From the NCBI RefSeq assembly GCF_002744715.1, contig NZ_KZ319370.1, forward strand, positions 434,001 through 498,000: a stretch of 64,000 nt of DNA, in the 5' to 3' direction. The notes under the pieces were generated by a model. The model did not search any database and had not been told where the DNA came from. It saw only the letters and a list, made by a program, of their open reading frames with translations. This stretch comes from Marinobacter profundi (GTDB taxonomy: Bacteria > Pseudomonadota > Gammaproteobacteria > Pseudomonadales > Oleiphilaceae). Shown piece after piece: positions 17,336 to 26,332 of this stretch; the first letter of the stretch is position 1; each line of letters starts with the position of its first letter. Made by a program: the position numbers and the translations under genes.

Positions 17336-18238
17336 TTACGGATAGCGCCCGGTCAGCCGGTTCTCTACCAGTTCGTCGAGAATGGTGTTGGCCAGGCGCA
17401 TCACCGCGTTGGGGTTCTCGCCGCGGCGCCGCGACGCGATGACCGGCGTGGTGATGTTGTCGTCGGCCAGGGGCATATAGTCGATGCCCTCCCGCTGGAG
17501 CCGGCGGACCTGCTCCGGTACCAGGGTGAAACCCATCTCCGATGCCACCAGTGACAGTGCCGTCTGCACATCGTTGACCTGCTGGATTACGTTGATCCGC
17601 AGGCCCCGCCGGTGAAACAGCCCCTGGGTGATATCAGAAAAATTCGGGCCGGAGCCGGCCGGGAAGGTGATCAGCGGTACCTCGGCCAGTTCTTTCATCG
17701 AGGGCGTATGCAGCGTCAGCGGGTGGCCGGCAGGCAGGGCGGCAATCATCGGTTCGTCGAACAGCAGTTCCTGCTCCACGTCCGGATCCTCGATGCGGAT
17801 ACGGCCAAACCCGATATCAATCTTGCCCGCCTTCAGGGCGTCGACCTGTTCCCGGGTTTTCAGCTCGTGCAACACGATCTCGAGATTCCGGTTCCGCCGC
17901 AGGCGGCGCACCATCAGCGGCAGCTGGCCATAGAACACCGACGGCACGAAGCCGATGGAAAACACCGTCTTGCGATTCAGTGCGATGCGCCGGGTGTCCT
18001 GGACCGTGGCGTCTACCTTGTCGAGGATCTGTCGCGCCTGCTCCAGAAAGTATTCACCGCCCGTGGTCAGCAGCAGGCCCCGGGGTTTGCGGATGAACAG
18101 CTCCACCCCCACCTCCTCCTCCAGCTGTTTGATCTGGCGGGTGAGCGGTGGTTGCGCGATGAACAGTTTTTCGGCGGCCCGGGTCAGGTTCAGTTCCTCG
18201 GCCACGGCGACGAAGTAGCGCAGGTGTCTCAGTTCCAT
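17336..18238 (-). CDS. catR: LysR-family regulator of catechol/benzoate genes (CatR/BenM type)
   Basis: A 300-residue LysR protein. The N terminus MELRHLRYFVAVAEELNLTRAAEKLFIAQPPLTRQIKQLE is the DNA-binding HTH in the form found in CatR, CatM and BenM. The effector domain follows (IGFVPSVFYGQLP, DIGFGR, LPAGHPL, SEMGFTLVPEQV). It faces catB across 105 bases. A perfect ATAC-N7-GTAT motif lies over its own ribosome site, suggesting autoregulation along with activation of catB. cis,cis-Muconate, and perhaps benzoate, would be the effector by analogy. Confidence 0.92.
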   Translation of the reverse strand: MELRHLRYFVAVAEELNLTRAAEKLFIAQPPLTRQIKQLEEEVGVELFIRKPRGLLLTTGGEYFLEQARQILDKVDATVQDTRRIALNRKTVFSIGFVPSVFYGQLPLMVRRLRRNRNLEIVLHELKTREQVDALKAGKIDIGFGRIRIEDPDVEQELLFDEPMIAALPAGHPLTLHTPSMKELAEVPLITFPAGSGPNFSDITQGLFHRRGLRINVIQQVNDVQTALSLVASEMGFTLVPEQVRRLQREGIDYMPLADDNITTPVIASRRRGENPNAVMRLANTILDELVENRLTGRYP

Positions 18239-18240
18239 CC

Positions 18241-18255
18241 ATACCTCCAGGGTAT
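18241..18255. promoter_or_regulatory. LysR binding site ATAC-N7-GTAT (CatM/BenM consensus)
   Basis: ATACCTCCAGGGTAT is an exact fit to the CatM/BenM recognition consensus ATAC-N7-GTAT. It overlaps the catR ribosome site (GGAGG on the minus strand). A possible catB promoter, TTGGTT 18276-18281 and TACTGT 18300-18305, would put the start near 18311 and the site centre near -63, the usual LysR activation position. Confidence 0.65.
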
Positions 18256-18343
18256 CGGTTATTACTTAATCAATATTGGTTCATATCCGTGAAACTTCGT
18301 ACTGTTCGAATTACAGATTTTTTACCCGTAATTCGGAGAGCAC

Positions 18344-19465
18344 ATGTCCGCGACCATTCAGTCCATCGAAGCCATTCTGGTTGATATCCCGACCATCCGG
18401 CCGCACAAGCTGTCGATGACAACCATGGGGGTTCAGACCATGGTTATCGTGCGGATGAAGGATTCCGAAGGGCTTGAAGGTCTGGGTGAGGCGACCACCA
18501 TCGGTGGGCTGGCCTACGGCCCGGAAAGTCCCGAAAGCGTAAAGCTTACCATTGACACCTATTTCACACCGCAACTTGTTGGCCAGCGTGCAGATAACAT
18601 CAATACCTTAAAGGTAATGTTAAACCGCTCAACCCGCGGTAACAACCTGGCCCGGTCCGCCATTGAAACCGCCCTGCTCGACCTGCAGGGCAAGCGGCTG
18701 AATCGCCCGGTGTCCGATCTGCTCGGCGGCGCGGTGCACCAGCACCTGCCGGTGTTGTGGACGCTGGCCAGTGGCGATACCGCGAAAGATATCGAGGAAG
18801 CCCTGGGGCTGATCGAAACCCGCCGGCATTGCGATTTCAAACTCAAGATCGGTTCCCGTCCGGTGCTGGACGATGTCCGTCATGTGGCAGCCATCAAGGC
18901 GGCCGTTGGCGACAGCGCGAGCGTCCGGGTGGATGTGAACCAGGCCTGGGACGAAGCCTCCGCGGCCAAAGGTATGGCCGAGCTGCAGGCCGCCGGCATT
19001 GATCTGGTCGAACAGCCGACGCCGATGAAAGACCACGCTGCACTGGTGCGGCTCGCCGCCAAATTCCACCTGCCCATCCTGGCCGATGAGGCCGTTGCCG
19101 ACGCCAGGGATATGTACAACCTGGCGGCCGCCGGTTTCTCCGGTGCCGTCGCCATGAAGATTGCCAAGGCCGGTGGTCCGGCCCGTGCGCTGGAGCAGGC
19201 GGTGGTGGCCCAGGCCGCCGGCGTTGGCCTGTATGGCGGCACCCTGCTGGAAGGCACCATCGGCACCGCCGCCTCGCTGCATGCCTGGTCCACCCTGGAA
19301 ACCCTGCACTGGGGCACCGAGATGTTCGGCCCGCTGCTGATGAAAGACGACATTGTGGTCAAGCCGCTGAACTTCCATGACAACGGCGTTGACCTGCCTG
19401 TGGGCCCCGGCCTGGGCGTCGAGATCGATGAAGACAAGCTGGCCCGCTATCGCCGGAAAGCCTGA
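18344..19465 (+). CDS. catB: Muconate cycloisomerase
   Basis: A 373-residue enolase-superfamily enzyme that converts cis,cis-muconate to muconolactone. Catalytic lysines fall in FKLKIGSRP, metal ligands in RVDVNQAWDE, LVEQPTP and LADEAVAD, and the second lysine region in AMKIAKAGG. The N-terminal capping domain begins SIEAILVDIPTIRPHKLSM, typical of CatB. It is the first gene of a long plus-strand run catBCA-benABCD-benK-benE. The stop codon is inside an imperfect direct repeat that continues into the gap before catC. Confidence 0.95.
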   Translation: MSATIQSIEAILVDIPTIRPHKLSMTTMGVQTMVIVRMKDSEGLEGLGEATTIGGLAYGPESPESVKLTIDTYFTPQLVGQRADNINTLKVMLNRSTRGNNLARSAIETALLDLQGKRLNRPVSDLLGGAVHQHLPVLWTLASGDTAKDIEEALGLIETRRHCDFKLKIGSRPVLDDVRHVAAIKAAVGDSASVRVDVNQAWDEASAAKGMAELQAAGIDLVEQPTPMKDHAALVRLAAKFHLPILADEAVADARDMYNLAAAGFSGAVAMKIAKAGGPARALEQAVVAQAAGVGLYGGTLLEGTIGTAASLHAWSTLETLHWGTEMFGPLLMKDDIVVKPLNFHDNGVDLPVGPGLGVEIDEDKLARYRRKA

Positions 19466-19497
19466 GGTCGCCAGATAGCCTGAGGCGCTGCAGATAG
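19460..19497 (+). repeat. Stop-spanning imperfect tandem repeat after catB
   Basis: Two units beginning GCCTGAGG (19460 and 19478) and each ending in CAGATA are adjacent; the first carries the catB TGA. A separate direct repeat CGCCGGAAAG occurs at 19451-19460 and 19501-19510. This resembles the stop-spanning repeats found at three other genes in the window. Confidence 0.55.
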
Positions 19498-19532
19498 CAA
19501 CGCCGGAAAGTTCAGTAAAAGGAGGAAAGCAC

Positions 19533-19823
19533 ATGCTGTTCAAAGTTGAGATGAAGGTGAATATCCCTCACGACATGCCCGCCGAGGTAGTGGCGGACAT
19601 CAAGGCGCGGGAAAAAGCCTACGCCCAGGACCTGCAGCAGCAGGGCAAGTGGCGTCACCTGTGGCGGGTGGCCGGCAGCTACGCCAACGTCAGCATTTTT
19701 GATGTGGCCGACAACGCGGAGCTGCAGGACCTGATCAGCAATCTGCCGCTGTTCCCCTACATGGATATTACCGTCGCGCCTTTGTGCCGGCACCCGTCCT
19801 CAATCCACGAGGATGACCGGTAA
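19533..19823 (+). CDS. catC: Muconolactone delta-isomerase
   Basis: A 96-residue enzyme of the usual family length that moves the double bond of muconolactone to give the enol-lactone. It starts MLFKVEMKVNIPHDMP, has the conserved KAREKAYAQDLQQQGKWRHLWRVAG core and ends with the FPYMDITVAPLCRHPSS segment. AAAGGAGG precedes the ATG. It lies between catB and catA in the same direction. The family forms decamers; all features here look complete. Confidence 0.96.
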   Translation: MLFKVEMKVNIPHDMPAEVVADIKAREKAYAQDLQQQGKWRHLWRVAGSYANVSIFDVADNAELQDLISNLPLFPYMDITVAPLCRHPSSIHEDDR

Positions 19824-19941
19824 CGGCAACTGCCAACCGGAAACCGGGCGCCGGCCGCATCACCGTCGACGCTGCCACTACTGATGTTGCCAACTGATGA
19901 GTTGATGTGAGCAACAACAATAAAGACCGAGGAGATCAACA

Positions 19942-20883
19942 ATGACCGTTAAAACCATGCAAAGCGCTGAAGTCAAAGACCTGCTGGAAAAAGTCGCCGG
20001 CTTTAACCAGGAAGGTGGTAACGAGCGCGTGAAGAAGATCGTTCACCGCGTGATGCACGATATTTTCCAGATCGTTGAAGACTTCGACGTTACCCCGGAA
20101 GAGTTCTGGCAGGCCGTTTACTACATCGGCGACCTGGGCAAGAACGGTGAAGCGGCCCTGCTGGCGCCGGGCCTCGGCATGGACAAGTACCTCGACATCC
20201 GGATGGATGCCGAAGATGAGGCCAATGGCCTGGCCGGCGGCACGCCGCGCACCATCGAAGGCCCGTTGTACGTCGCCGGTGCTCCGATGAACGAAGGGTT
20301 CGCCCGCATGGACGATGGCTCCGACGACAGCGCCGAGACCATGATCCTGACCGGTCAGGTGACGGACGAGAATGGCAACCCGCTGGTCAATGCCGTGGTG
20401 GATGTATGGCACGCCAACACCATGGGCAACTATTCCTACTTCGACCAGTCCCAGAGCGACTACAACCTGCGTCGCCGCATCCGCACCGACGAAAATGGCC
20501 GTTACACCGCCCAGTCCATCATTCCGGCTGGTTACGGTTGCCCGCCTGAAGGCTCCACCCAGGCGCTGCTGAACCTGCTGGGTCGTCACGGCCGTCGCCC
20601 GGCGCACATCCACTTCTTCATCTCCAAGCCGGGCTACAAGCACCTGACTACCCAGATCAACCTGGCGGGTGATGAGTACACCTACGACGATTTTGCCTTC
20701 GCAACCCGCGAAGAGCTGGTGGTGGAAGCCAACCGCATCGAGGATCCGGCCAAGGCCGAGCAGTTCGGCCTCAACAAGCCGTTTACCGAGGTGGAATTCA
20801 ACATCCAGCTGGTCTCTACCGACAAGGCAGAACTGCAGGATCGCCATGAGCGCAAGCGTGCCCTGGAAGGCGAAGCAGCTTAA
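19942..20883 (+). CDS. catA: Catechol 1,2-dioxygenase
   Basis: A 313-residue intradiol dioxygenase. The N-terminal helical dimer domain (about residues 1-100) leads to [54 protein letters not shown] and [21 protein letters not shown], which carry the two tyrosine and two histidine ligands of Fe(III). It cleaves catechol to cis,cis-muconate. GAGG precedes the ATG. The position between catC and benA joins the ring-hydroxylating and ring-cleaving steps on one transcript or on closely linked ones. Confidence 0.97.
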   Translation: MTVKTMQSAEVKDLLEKVAGFNQEGGNERVKKIVHRVMHDIFQIVEDFDVTPEEFWQAVYYIGDLGKNGEAALLAPGLGMDKYLDIRMDAEDEANGLAGGTPRTIEGPLYVAGAPMNEGFARMDDGSDDSAETMILTGQVTDENGNPLVNAVVDVWHANTMGNYSYFDQSQSDYNLRRRIRTDENGRYTAQSIIPAGYGCPPEGSTQALLNLLGRHGRRPAHIHFFISKPGYKHLTTQINLAGDEYTYDDFAFATREELVVEANRIEDPAKAEQFGLNKPFTEVEFNIQLVSTDKAELQDRHERKRALEGEAA

Positions 20884-20919
20884 GTCCCGAACCCTTAATC
20901 GAAACGTTTTGTGATCCGA

Positions 20920-20941
20920 CCGGCCCGCTCAGGCGGGCCGG
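20920..20941 (+). other. Strong intercistronic hairpin between catA and benA
   Basis: CCGGCCCGC, loop TCAG and GCGGGCCGG make a perfect 9-bp GC stem 37 bases after the catA stop. No U run follows, so it is more likely a processing, stabilising or attenuating element than a full terminator. Confidence 0.6.
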
Positions 20942-20999
20942 CCTGGGGCCCCTCGCGCCCGGAAAACGGTCTTCACAACAACAAGATGGAGTGACGAAC

Positions 21000-22385
21000 A
21001 TGACTCGCCAACTCGACAGACTTGAAAAGCAGATCCGCGGGGCGGTAGAAGCCGACCCGACAACCGGCCATTACCGCTGTGACCGCAGCATCTTCACCGA
21101 CCAGGAGCTGTTCGACCTGGAGATGAAGCACATCTTCGAAGGCAACTGGATTTACCTGGCCCACGAAAGCCAGGTGGAGAATCCGGGTGACTACTTCACC
21201 ACCACCGTCGGTCGTCAGCCGGTTGTCATAACCCGTACCAAGGATGGCGAGCTCAAGGCGATGCTCAATACCTGTTCCCACCGTGGCGCCACCCTGTGCC
21301 GCAAAAAGCGTGGCAACAAGTCCTCATTCACCTGTCCGTTCCACGGCTGGACCTTCAAGAACGACGGCAAGCTGCTGAAAGCCCGTGACCAGAAGAAAGG
21401 CGGCTACCCGGACAGCTTCAACACCGAGGGTTCCCACGACCTCAAGCTGCTGCCGAAGTTCGAATCCTACCGTGGCTTCCTGTTCGGCAGCCTCAGCTCC
21501 GACGTGCTGCCGCTGGCGGAGTATCTGGGCGAAACCACCAAGATCATCGACAACATCGTTGATCAGGCGGAAGACGGCCTCGAAGTGCTGCGTGGTGCCT
21601 CCACCTACACCTACGAAGGCAACTGGAAGCTGACCGCCGAGAACGGCGCCGACGGCTACCACGTCGGCACCGTGCACTGGAACTACCTGTCCACCATGGG
21701 CCAGCGTAACTATGACAAGGGCGGCACCGAGGCCGTGGACGCCAAGAGCTGGTCCAACGAGGGCGGTTTCTACTCCTTCGAGAACGGCCACATGATGCTG
21801 TGGACCCGCCTGATGAACCCGGAAGTGCGTCCGGTGTTCGGTCAGCTCAAACGCCTGGAAGAGCAGTTTGGTGAAGCCCGCGCCGATTCCATCGTTCGCA
21901 CCACCAAGAACCTGTGCCTGTACCCGAATGTGTACCTGATGGATCAGTTCTCCACCCAGATCCGGGTGCTGCGGCCGATTTCCGTCAACAAGACCGAAAT
22001 CACCATCTACTGCTGGGCGCCGAAGAACGAGCCGGCGGCCGACCGCGCCAAGCGCATTCGCCAGTACGAAGACTTCTTCAACGTCAGCGGCATGGGTACG
22101 CCGGACGATCTGGAAGAATTCCGCGGCTGCCAGGAAGGCTACGAAGCCAGCGGCCTGAAGTGGAACGACATGAGCCGTGGTGCCAAGCACTGGATCGAAG
22201 GCCCGGACGAAGGTGCCAGGGCCATCGGCCTGAAGCCCATCCTCAGCGGCGCCAAGCCCGAAGACGAAGGCCTGTATGTCACTCACCACCAGCATTGGGT
22301 GGAAGAGATGACCAGGGCCATCGACACCGAGCGCGCCCGTTTCATTTCTCTCTCTACCGTTTCCTCAGAGGAGGCTTCCGCATGA
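21000..22385 (+). CDS. benA: Benzoate 1,2-dioxygenase, large (alpha) subunit
   Basis: A 461-residue Rieske oxygenase subunit. The [2Fe-2S] ligands are in [12 protein letters not shown] and CPFHGWTF (about residues 95-120); the mononuclear iron histidines are in [15 protein letters not shown] 21000 has GGAG at good spacing; a GTG nine bases upstream is less likely. With BenB and the reductase BenC it dihydroxylates benzoate to the 1,2-cis-dihydrodiol carboxylate. The stop overlaps the benB ATG. Confidence 0.96.
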   Translation: MTRQLDRLEKQIRGAVEADPTTGHYRCDRSIFTDQELFDLEMKHIFEGNWIYLAHESQVENPGDYFTTTVGRQPVVITRTKDGELKAMLNTCSHRGATLCRKKRGNKSSFTCPFHGWTFKNDGKLLKARDQKKGGYPDSFNTEGSHDLKLLPKFESYRGFLFGSLSSDVLPLAEYLGETTKIIDNIVDQAEDGLEVLRGASTYTYEGNWKLTAENGADGYHVGTVHWNYLSTMGQRNYDKGGTEAVDAKSWSNEGGFYSFENGHMMLWTRLMNPEVRPVFGQLKRLEEQFGEARADSIVRTTKNLCLYPNVYLMDQFSTQIRVLRPISVNKTEITIYCWAPKNEPAADRAKRIRQYEDFFNVSGMGTPDDLEEFRGCQEGYEASGLKWNDMSRGAKHWIEGPDEGARAIGLKPILSGAKPEDEGLYVTHHQHWVEEMTRAIDTERARFISLSTVSSEEASA

Positions 22386-22873
22386 GCATGACCTTCGAAC
22401 AGATCCAGGCGTTTGTCTACCGCGAGGCCCGTCTGCTGGATGACCGCCAGTGGGACCAGTGGCTGCAGTGCTACCACGAAGACGTTACCTACTGGATGCC
22501 GTCCTGGGACGATGAAGACCAGCTGACCGAAGATCCGCAAACCGAGATCTCGCTGATCTATTACCCGAACCGTCAGGGTCTGGAAGACCGGGTGTACCGC
22601 ATCAAGACTGAGCGCTCCGGCGCCAGTTCGATGCCGGAGCCGCGCACTACGCACCTGACCACCAACCTGGAAATCCTGGAGCGGGACGGTGACACGGTGA
22701 AACTGCGCTTCAACTGGCAGACCAACAGCCACCGCTACCACAAGACCCAGACTTTTTTCGGTACCTCCTTCTACACCCTGGATGTCAGTGGCGAGCAACC
22801 GCTGATTACCGAGAAGAAGGTGATCCTGAACAACGATTACATCAATCAGGTGATTGATATCTACCACCTGTAA
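22382..22873 (+). CDS. benB: Benzoate 1,2-dioxygenase, small (beta) subunit
   Basis: A 163-residue subunit starting at the ATG overlapping the benA stop (ATGA). It shows the typical beta-subunit start [36 protein letters not shown] and the [13 protein letters not shown] and [16 protein letters not shown] segments. Beta subunits of this family are structural in the alpha3beta3 oxygenase. The length is the family norm. An upstream in-frame extension within benA is rejected. Confidence 0.96.
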   Translation: MSMTFEQIQAFVYREARLLDDRQWDQWLQCYHEDVTYWMPSWDDEDQLTEDPQTEISLIYYPNRQGLEDRVYRIKTERSGASSMPEPRTTHLTTNLEILERDGDTVKLRFNWQTNSHRYHKTQTFFGTSFYTLDVSGEQPLITEKKVILNNDYINQVIDIYHL

Positions 22874-22893
22874 TTGATGGGGAGAGCATCATC

Positions 22894-23922
22894 ATGAGTT
22901 ACAACATCGCGCTTAACTTCGAAGACGGCGTTACCCGTTTCATCTCCTGCAACGAGGGTGAAACGGTGCTGGATGCGGCCTACCGTAACCAGATCAACCT
23001 GCCCATGGACTGTTCCGACGGCGTGTGCGGCACCTGCAAGGGTTCCTGTCACCAGGGCGAGTTTGACCTGGGCGAGGAGTACATCGACGAAGCGCTGTCT
23101 GACGAAGAAGCCGAACAGGGCAAGATCCTGACCTGTCAGATGGTGCCCTCCAGCGATTGCGTGGTGGAGATCCCCGTGGCCTCCACCATGTGCAAGACCG
23201 GAATTGCCGAAGTGGCCGGCACCGTGGCCGAGGTCAACCTGATCTCCGCCACCGCCATCGAGCTGAAAATCACCGCGGCGGCGGATGTGGGCTTCCTGCC
23301 GGGCCAGTACATGAACATCAGGGTGCCCGGCACCCAGGAAACCCGGGCCTACTCGTTCAGCTCGAAGCCGGGTAGCCGCGACCTCAGCTTCCTGATCCGC
23401 AACGTGCCCGGCGGCCTGATGAGCAGCTACCTGGTGGGCACCGCCAAGACCGGTGCCGAGCTGACGCTGACCGGGCCGATGGGCAGCTTCTACCTGCGTC
23501 CGGTGGCGCGTCCGGTGCTGATGCTGGCCGGCGGAACCGGCCTGGCGCCGTTCCTGTCGATGCTGGAGCACCTCAAGGCCAACGGCTGTGACCAGCCGGT
23601 GCACCTGATCTACGGCGTGACCAACGACGAGGACCTGGTGTGCGTGGCGGCCCTCGAAGCCTTTGCCGCCGAGCTGGACAACTTCAGCTTTGCCACCGTG
23701 GTCGCCAGCGACGACAGCAGCCATCCCCGCAAGGGCTATGTGACCAATCACATGGAAGGCGCGCCGCTGAACGACGGCGACGTGGATGTCTACCTGTGCG
23801 GGCCGCCTCCCATGGTGGACGCGGTACTGGGCTACTTCCGCGAGCAGGGCATTGAACCGAATTCCTTCCACTACGAGAAGTTCACCCCGAGCGTGACCGC
23901 GGTTGAGGAGAAGGTGGCATGA
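22894..23922 (+). CDS. benC: Benzoate dioxygenase electron-transfer reductase
   Basis: A 342-residue reductase with an N-terminal plant-type [2Fe-2S] ferredoxin domain (CSDGVCGTCKGSC and the fourth cysteine in ILTCQM, about residues 38-85). An FAD domain (RAYSFSS) and NADH domain (MLAGGTGLAPFLSMLE, CGPPPMVDAVL) follow. It passes electrons from NADH to BenAB. It sits 20 bases after benB and overlaps benD by four bases. Confidence 0.96.
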   Translation: MSYNIALNFEDGVTRFISCNEGETVLDAAYRNQINLPMDCSDGVCGTCKGSCHQGEFDLGEEYIDEALSDEEAEQGKILTCQMVPSSDCVVEIPVASTMCKTGIAEVAGTVAEVNLISATAIELKITAAADVGFLPGQYMNIRVPGTQETRAYSFSSKPGSRDLSFLIRNVPGGLMSSYLVGTAKTGAELTLTGPMGSFYLRPVARPVLMLAGGTGLAPFLSMLEHLKANGCDQPVHLIYGVTNDEDLVCVAALEAFAAELDNFSFATVVASDDSSHPRKGYVTNHMEGAPLNDGDVDVYLCGPPPMVDAVLGYFREQGIEPNSFHYEKFTPSVTAVEEKVA

Positions 23923-24698
23923 CGCCGCGCTTCACCGCCAAGGTCATGGTGGTTACCGGGGCCGCCCAGGGCATCGGCAAGCGGGTGGCGGAACTGGCCG
24001 CCGCCGAAGGTGCCCGCCTGGTGCTGGTAGACATCGCCGATTACGTCCAGGGCGTGGCCGCCGAACTGCGTGACCAGGGCGCCGAAGCCGTGGCCGTGCA
24101 GGCCAACCTGGAAACCTGGGAAGGCGCGGAAATGGTGATGGCCAAGGCCCATGAGCAGTACGGCCGCATCGACATCCTGATCAATAACGTGGGTGGCACC
24201 ATCTGGGCCCAGCCGTTCGAGCATTACCAGCCCGAACAGATCCAGAAGGAAATCCAGCGCTCGCTGTTTCCCACCCTGTGGTGCTGCCGTGCGGTGTTGC
24301 CCTACATGGTGGAGCAGAAGGGCGGGGCCATTGTGAATGTGTCATCCGTCGCCACCCGCGGCCTGATGCGAGTGCCTTACGGCGCCGCCAAGGCCGGGGT
24401 GAACGGCATGACCGTCAACCTGGCCTTCGAATACGCCGGCCACAACATCCGCGTCAACGCCACCGCTCCCGGCGGTACCGAGGCGCCCCCCCGGCTGACC
24501 CCGCGCAATACCGAAGCGCAGGGCGAGCAGGAGAAGGGCTGGTACCAGACCCTGATCGACCAGACCAATGCCAGCAGCTTCATGCACCGCTACGGCACCC
24601 TGGACGAACAGGCCGAGCCGATCCTGTTCCTGGCGTCCGATGCCGCCAGCTATATCACCGGCACCATCCTTCCGGTAGCGGGAGGGGACTGCGGGTAA
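23919..24698 (+). CDS. benD: Benzoate cis-diol dehydrogenase (1,6-dihydroxycyclohexa-2,4-diene-1-carboxylate dehydrogenase)
   Basis: A 259-residue short-chain dehydrogenase. It has the NAD motif TGAAQGIGKRVAELAA, the NNVGG segment, catalytic Ser in VNVSSVATRG and the YGAAKAG Tyr-Lys pair. It oxidatively decarboxylates the BenABC product to catechol. Its ATG overlaps the benC stop, completing the ben core. A perfect palindromic hairpin with a T run follows nine bases after the stop. Confidence 0.95.
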   Translation: MTPRFTAKVMVVTGAAQGIGKRVAELAAAEGARLVLVDIADYVQGVAAELRDQGAEAVAVQANLETWEGAEMVMAKAHEQYGRIDILINNVGGTIWAQPFEHYQPEQIQKEIQRSLFPTLWCCRAVLPYMVEQKGGAIVNVSSVATRGLMRVPYGAAKAGVNGMTVNLAFEYAGHNIRVNATAPGGTEAPPRLTPRNTEAQGEQEKGWYQTLIDQTNASSFMHRYGTLDEQAEPILFLASDAASYITGTILPVAGGDCG

Positions 24699-24706
24699 GG
24701 CAGTAC

Positions 24707-24734
24707 AGGGACAGACCTCTGGTCTGTCCCTTTT
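24707..24734 (+). terminator. Repeat copy 3, a likely terminator after benD
   Basis: AGGGACAGACC, loop TCT and GGTCTGTCCCT form a perfect 11-bp stem followed by TTT. This copy of the dispersed palindrome has the features of an intrinsic terminator and could lower benK and benE expression relative to benABCD. Confidence 0.7.
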
Positions 24735-24743
24735 CTAACCTCC

Positions 24744-24768
24744 GGGGACAGACCAAAGGTCAGTCCCC
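24744..24768. repeat. Palindromic repeat copy 4
   Basis: GGGGACAGACC, loop AAA and GGTCAGTCCCC; one internal mismatch. It is the middle of three copies between benD and benK. Confidence 0.9.
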
Positions 24769-24788
24769 GAAGTAGAGAAGTAGTAGTC

Positions 24789-24813
24789 GGGGACAGACCT
24801 CTGGTCTGTCCCC
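24789..24813. repeat. Palindromic repeat copy 5
   Basis: GGGGACAGACC, loop TCT and GGTCTGTCCCC; a perfect 11-bp stem, 48 bases before the benK start. Confidence 0.9.
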
Positions 24814-24860
24814 TGGTCAACACACCCGAAGACAACAACAACACTCGGAGCAACAGACCC

Positions 24861-26201
24861 ATGAGAAATATCGACGTCAACGACGTTATCGATAACGCAA
24901 GCTTTAATGGTTTCCACTGGAAGGTCCTCTTCTGGTGCACCCTGATCATCATTTTCGACGGCTACGACCTGGTGATCTATGGCGTGGTGCTGCCGCTGTT
25001 GATGGAGCAGTGGAACCTCAACCCTTACGTGGCCGGCCTGCTCGGCAGTAGTGCCCTGTTTGGCATGATGTTCGGCGCGATGGGCTTCGGCATGCTGTCC
25101 GATAAATGGGGCCGCAAAAAAGTCATTCTGATCTGCGTGGTGCTGTTCAGTCTCACCACGGTGATCAACGGATTTGCCACCAACGCCTGGCAGTTCGGCA
25201 TACTGCGGTTTATTGCCGGCCTCGGAATCGGTGGCGTGATGCCCAACGTGGTGTCGCTGATGAGTGAATATTCCCCCGCGCGCAAGCGCAGCACCCTGGT
25301 GGCGCTGATGTTCAGCGGCTACGCGGTGGGCGGCATGATGTCTGCCGGCCTGGGAATCTGGATTGTGCCCAACTTCGGCTGGCAGATCATGTTCTGGCTG
25401 GCCGCTGTGCCACTGCTGATCCTGCCGGTGATGATCCGTTTCCTGCCGGAGTCCGTGGCCTTCCTGATGGCGCAAAAGCGTGAAACCGAGGCCCGGGCGA
25501 TTCTCCAGAAAGTCGCACCGTTCAAACACATCACCAGCCAGGACGTGCTGACCGTGCCGCCGGTGGCGGAAAACAAGGCGCCGGTACTGGAGCTGTTCCG
25601 CGGTGGCCGTGCCATGAGCACGATGATGTTCTGGGTGGCCTTCTTTAACTGCCTGTTGATGGTTTACGCGCTGGGTTCCTGGCTGCCGAAGCTGATGTCC
25701 GCCGCCGGCTATCCGCTCAGTTCCAGCCTGATGTTCCTGATGGTGCTCAACATCGGCGCCATTATCGGTGCCGTGGGTGGCGGCTGGCTGGCCGACAGGT
25801 TCTCCCTGCGTTCGGTCCTGGTGTCCTTCTTTATCCTGGGTTCCGGTTCGTTGATTGCCCTGGGTTACCCGAACCCGATGTGGCTGCTGTACACCCTGAT
25901 GGGGATTGCCGGCGCCACCACCATCGGTTCGCAGATTCTGCTGTACGCCTATGTCGCCCAGTACTATCCCACCAGTATCCGCTCCACCGGACTGGGCTGG
26001 GCCTCCGGCATTGGCCGTAACGGGGCCATCGTCGGCCCGATGCTGGGCGGCACCTTGTTGGCGCTGGCGCTGCCGCACCAGATGAATTTCCTGGTGCTGG
26101 CCATTCCCGGCGCCATCGCCACCATTGCCATCGCCCTGGTAGGGCGTCGCTTCCGGCTGAAGCAGGCGCAACCGGAGCTCGGCATGGCAGCAGGCAACTG
26201 A
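24861..26201 (+). CDS. benK: Benzoate MFS transporter (AAHS family)
   Basis: A 446-residue major-facilitator protein with about 12 transmembrane helices. It has the aromatic acid:H+ symporter marks: FDGYDLVIYGVVLPLL in helix 1, GMMFGAMGFGMLSDKWGRKK between helices 2 and 3, and FIAGLGIGGVMPNVVSLMSEYSP. The position beside benABCD points to benzoate as the substrate. The name benK is by analogy with Acinetobacter; a closely related substrate such as muconate cannot be excluded. Confidence 0.9.
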   Translation: MRNIDVNDVIDNASFNGFHWKVLFWCTLIIIFDGYDLVIYGVVLPLLMEQWNLNPYVAGLLGSSALFGMMFGAMGFGMLSDKWGRKKVILICVVLFSLTTVINGFATNAWQFGILRFIAGLGIGGVMPNVVSLMSEYSPARKRSTLVALMFSGYAVGGMMSAGLGIWIVPNFGWQIMFWLAAVPLLILPVMIRFLPESVAFLMAQKRETEARAILQKVAPFKHITSQDVLTVPPVAENKAPVLELFRGGRAMSTMMFWVAFFNCLLMVYALGSWLPKLMSAAGYPLSSSLMFLMVLNIGAIIGAVGGGWLADRFSLRSVLVSFFILGSGSLIALGYPNPMWLLYTLMGIAGATTIGSQILLYAYVAQYYPTSIRSTGLGWASGIGRNGAIVGPMLGGTLLALALPHQMNFLVLAIPGAIATIAIALVGRRFRLKQAQPELGMAAGN

Positions 26202-26258
26202 CTTCAGAACGTTGAAGCGACCCCGAGGGACATCGACTTGTCTGTCATACCCCTCTTT

Positions 26259-26292
26259 AGCCCCGGCGCGCGAGCGTGCGGGGCTCTTTTTT
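26259..26292 (+). terminator. Rho-independent terminator between benK and benE
   Basis: AGCCCC (26259-26264) pairs with GGGGCT (26280-26285) around a GC-rich loop that can extend the stem, followed by CTTTTTT. It lies 58 bases after benK and suggests that benE is at least partly expressed separately. Confidence 0.75.
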
Positions 26293-26332
26293 GGCTAAGC
26301 TTGTTGCTTCGCAGATCATTAAGGATGAACTT

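Noticed and set aside
21914..22381. Extension of benB into benA
   Set aside because: The benA frame is clearly coding there, and the ATG overlapping the benA stop gives the family-length BenB.
24699..24860. A possible CRISPR-like array between benD and benK
   Set aside because: The three units are hairpin palindromes with unequal, short gaps, and the same unit occurs singly elsewhere; no cas genes are present.
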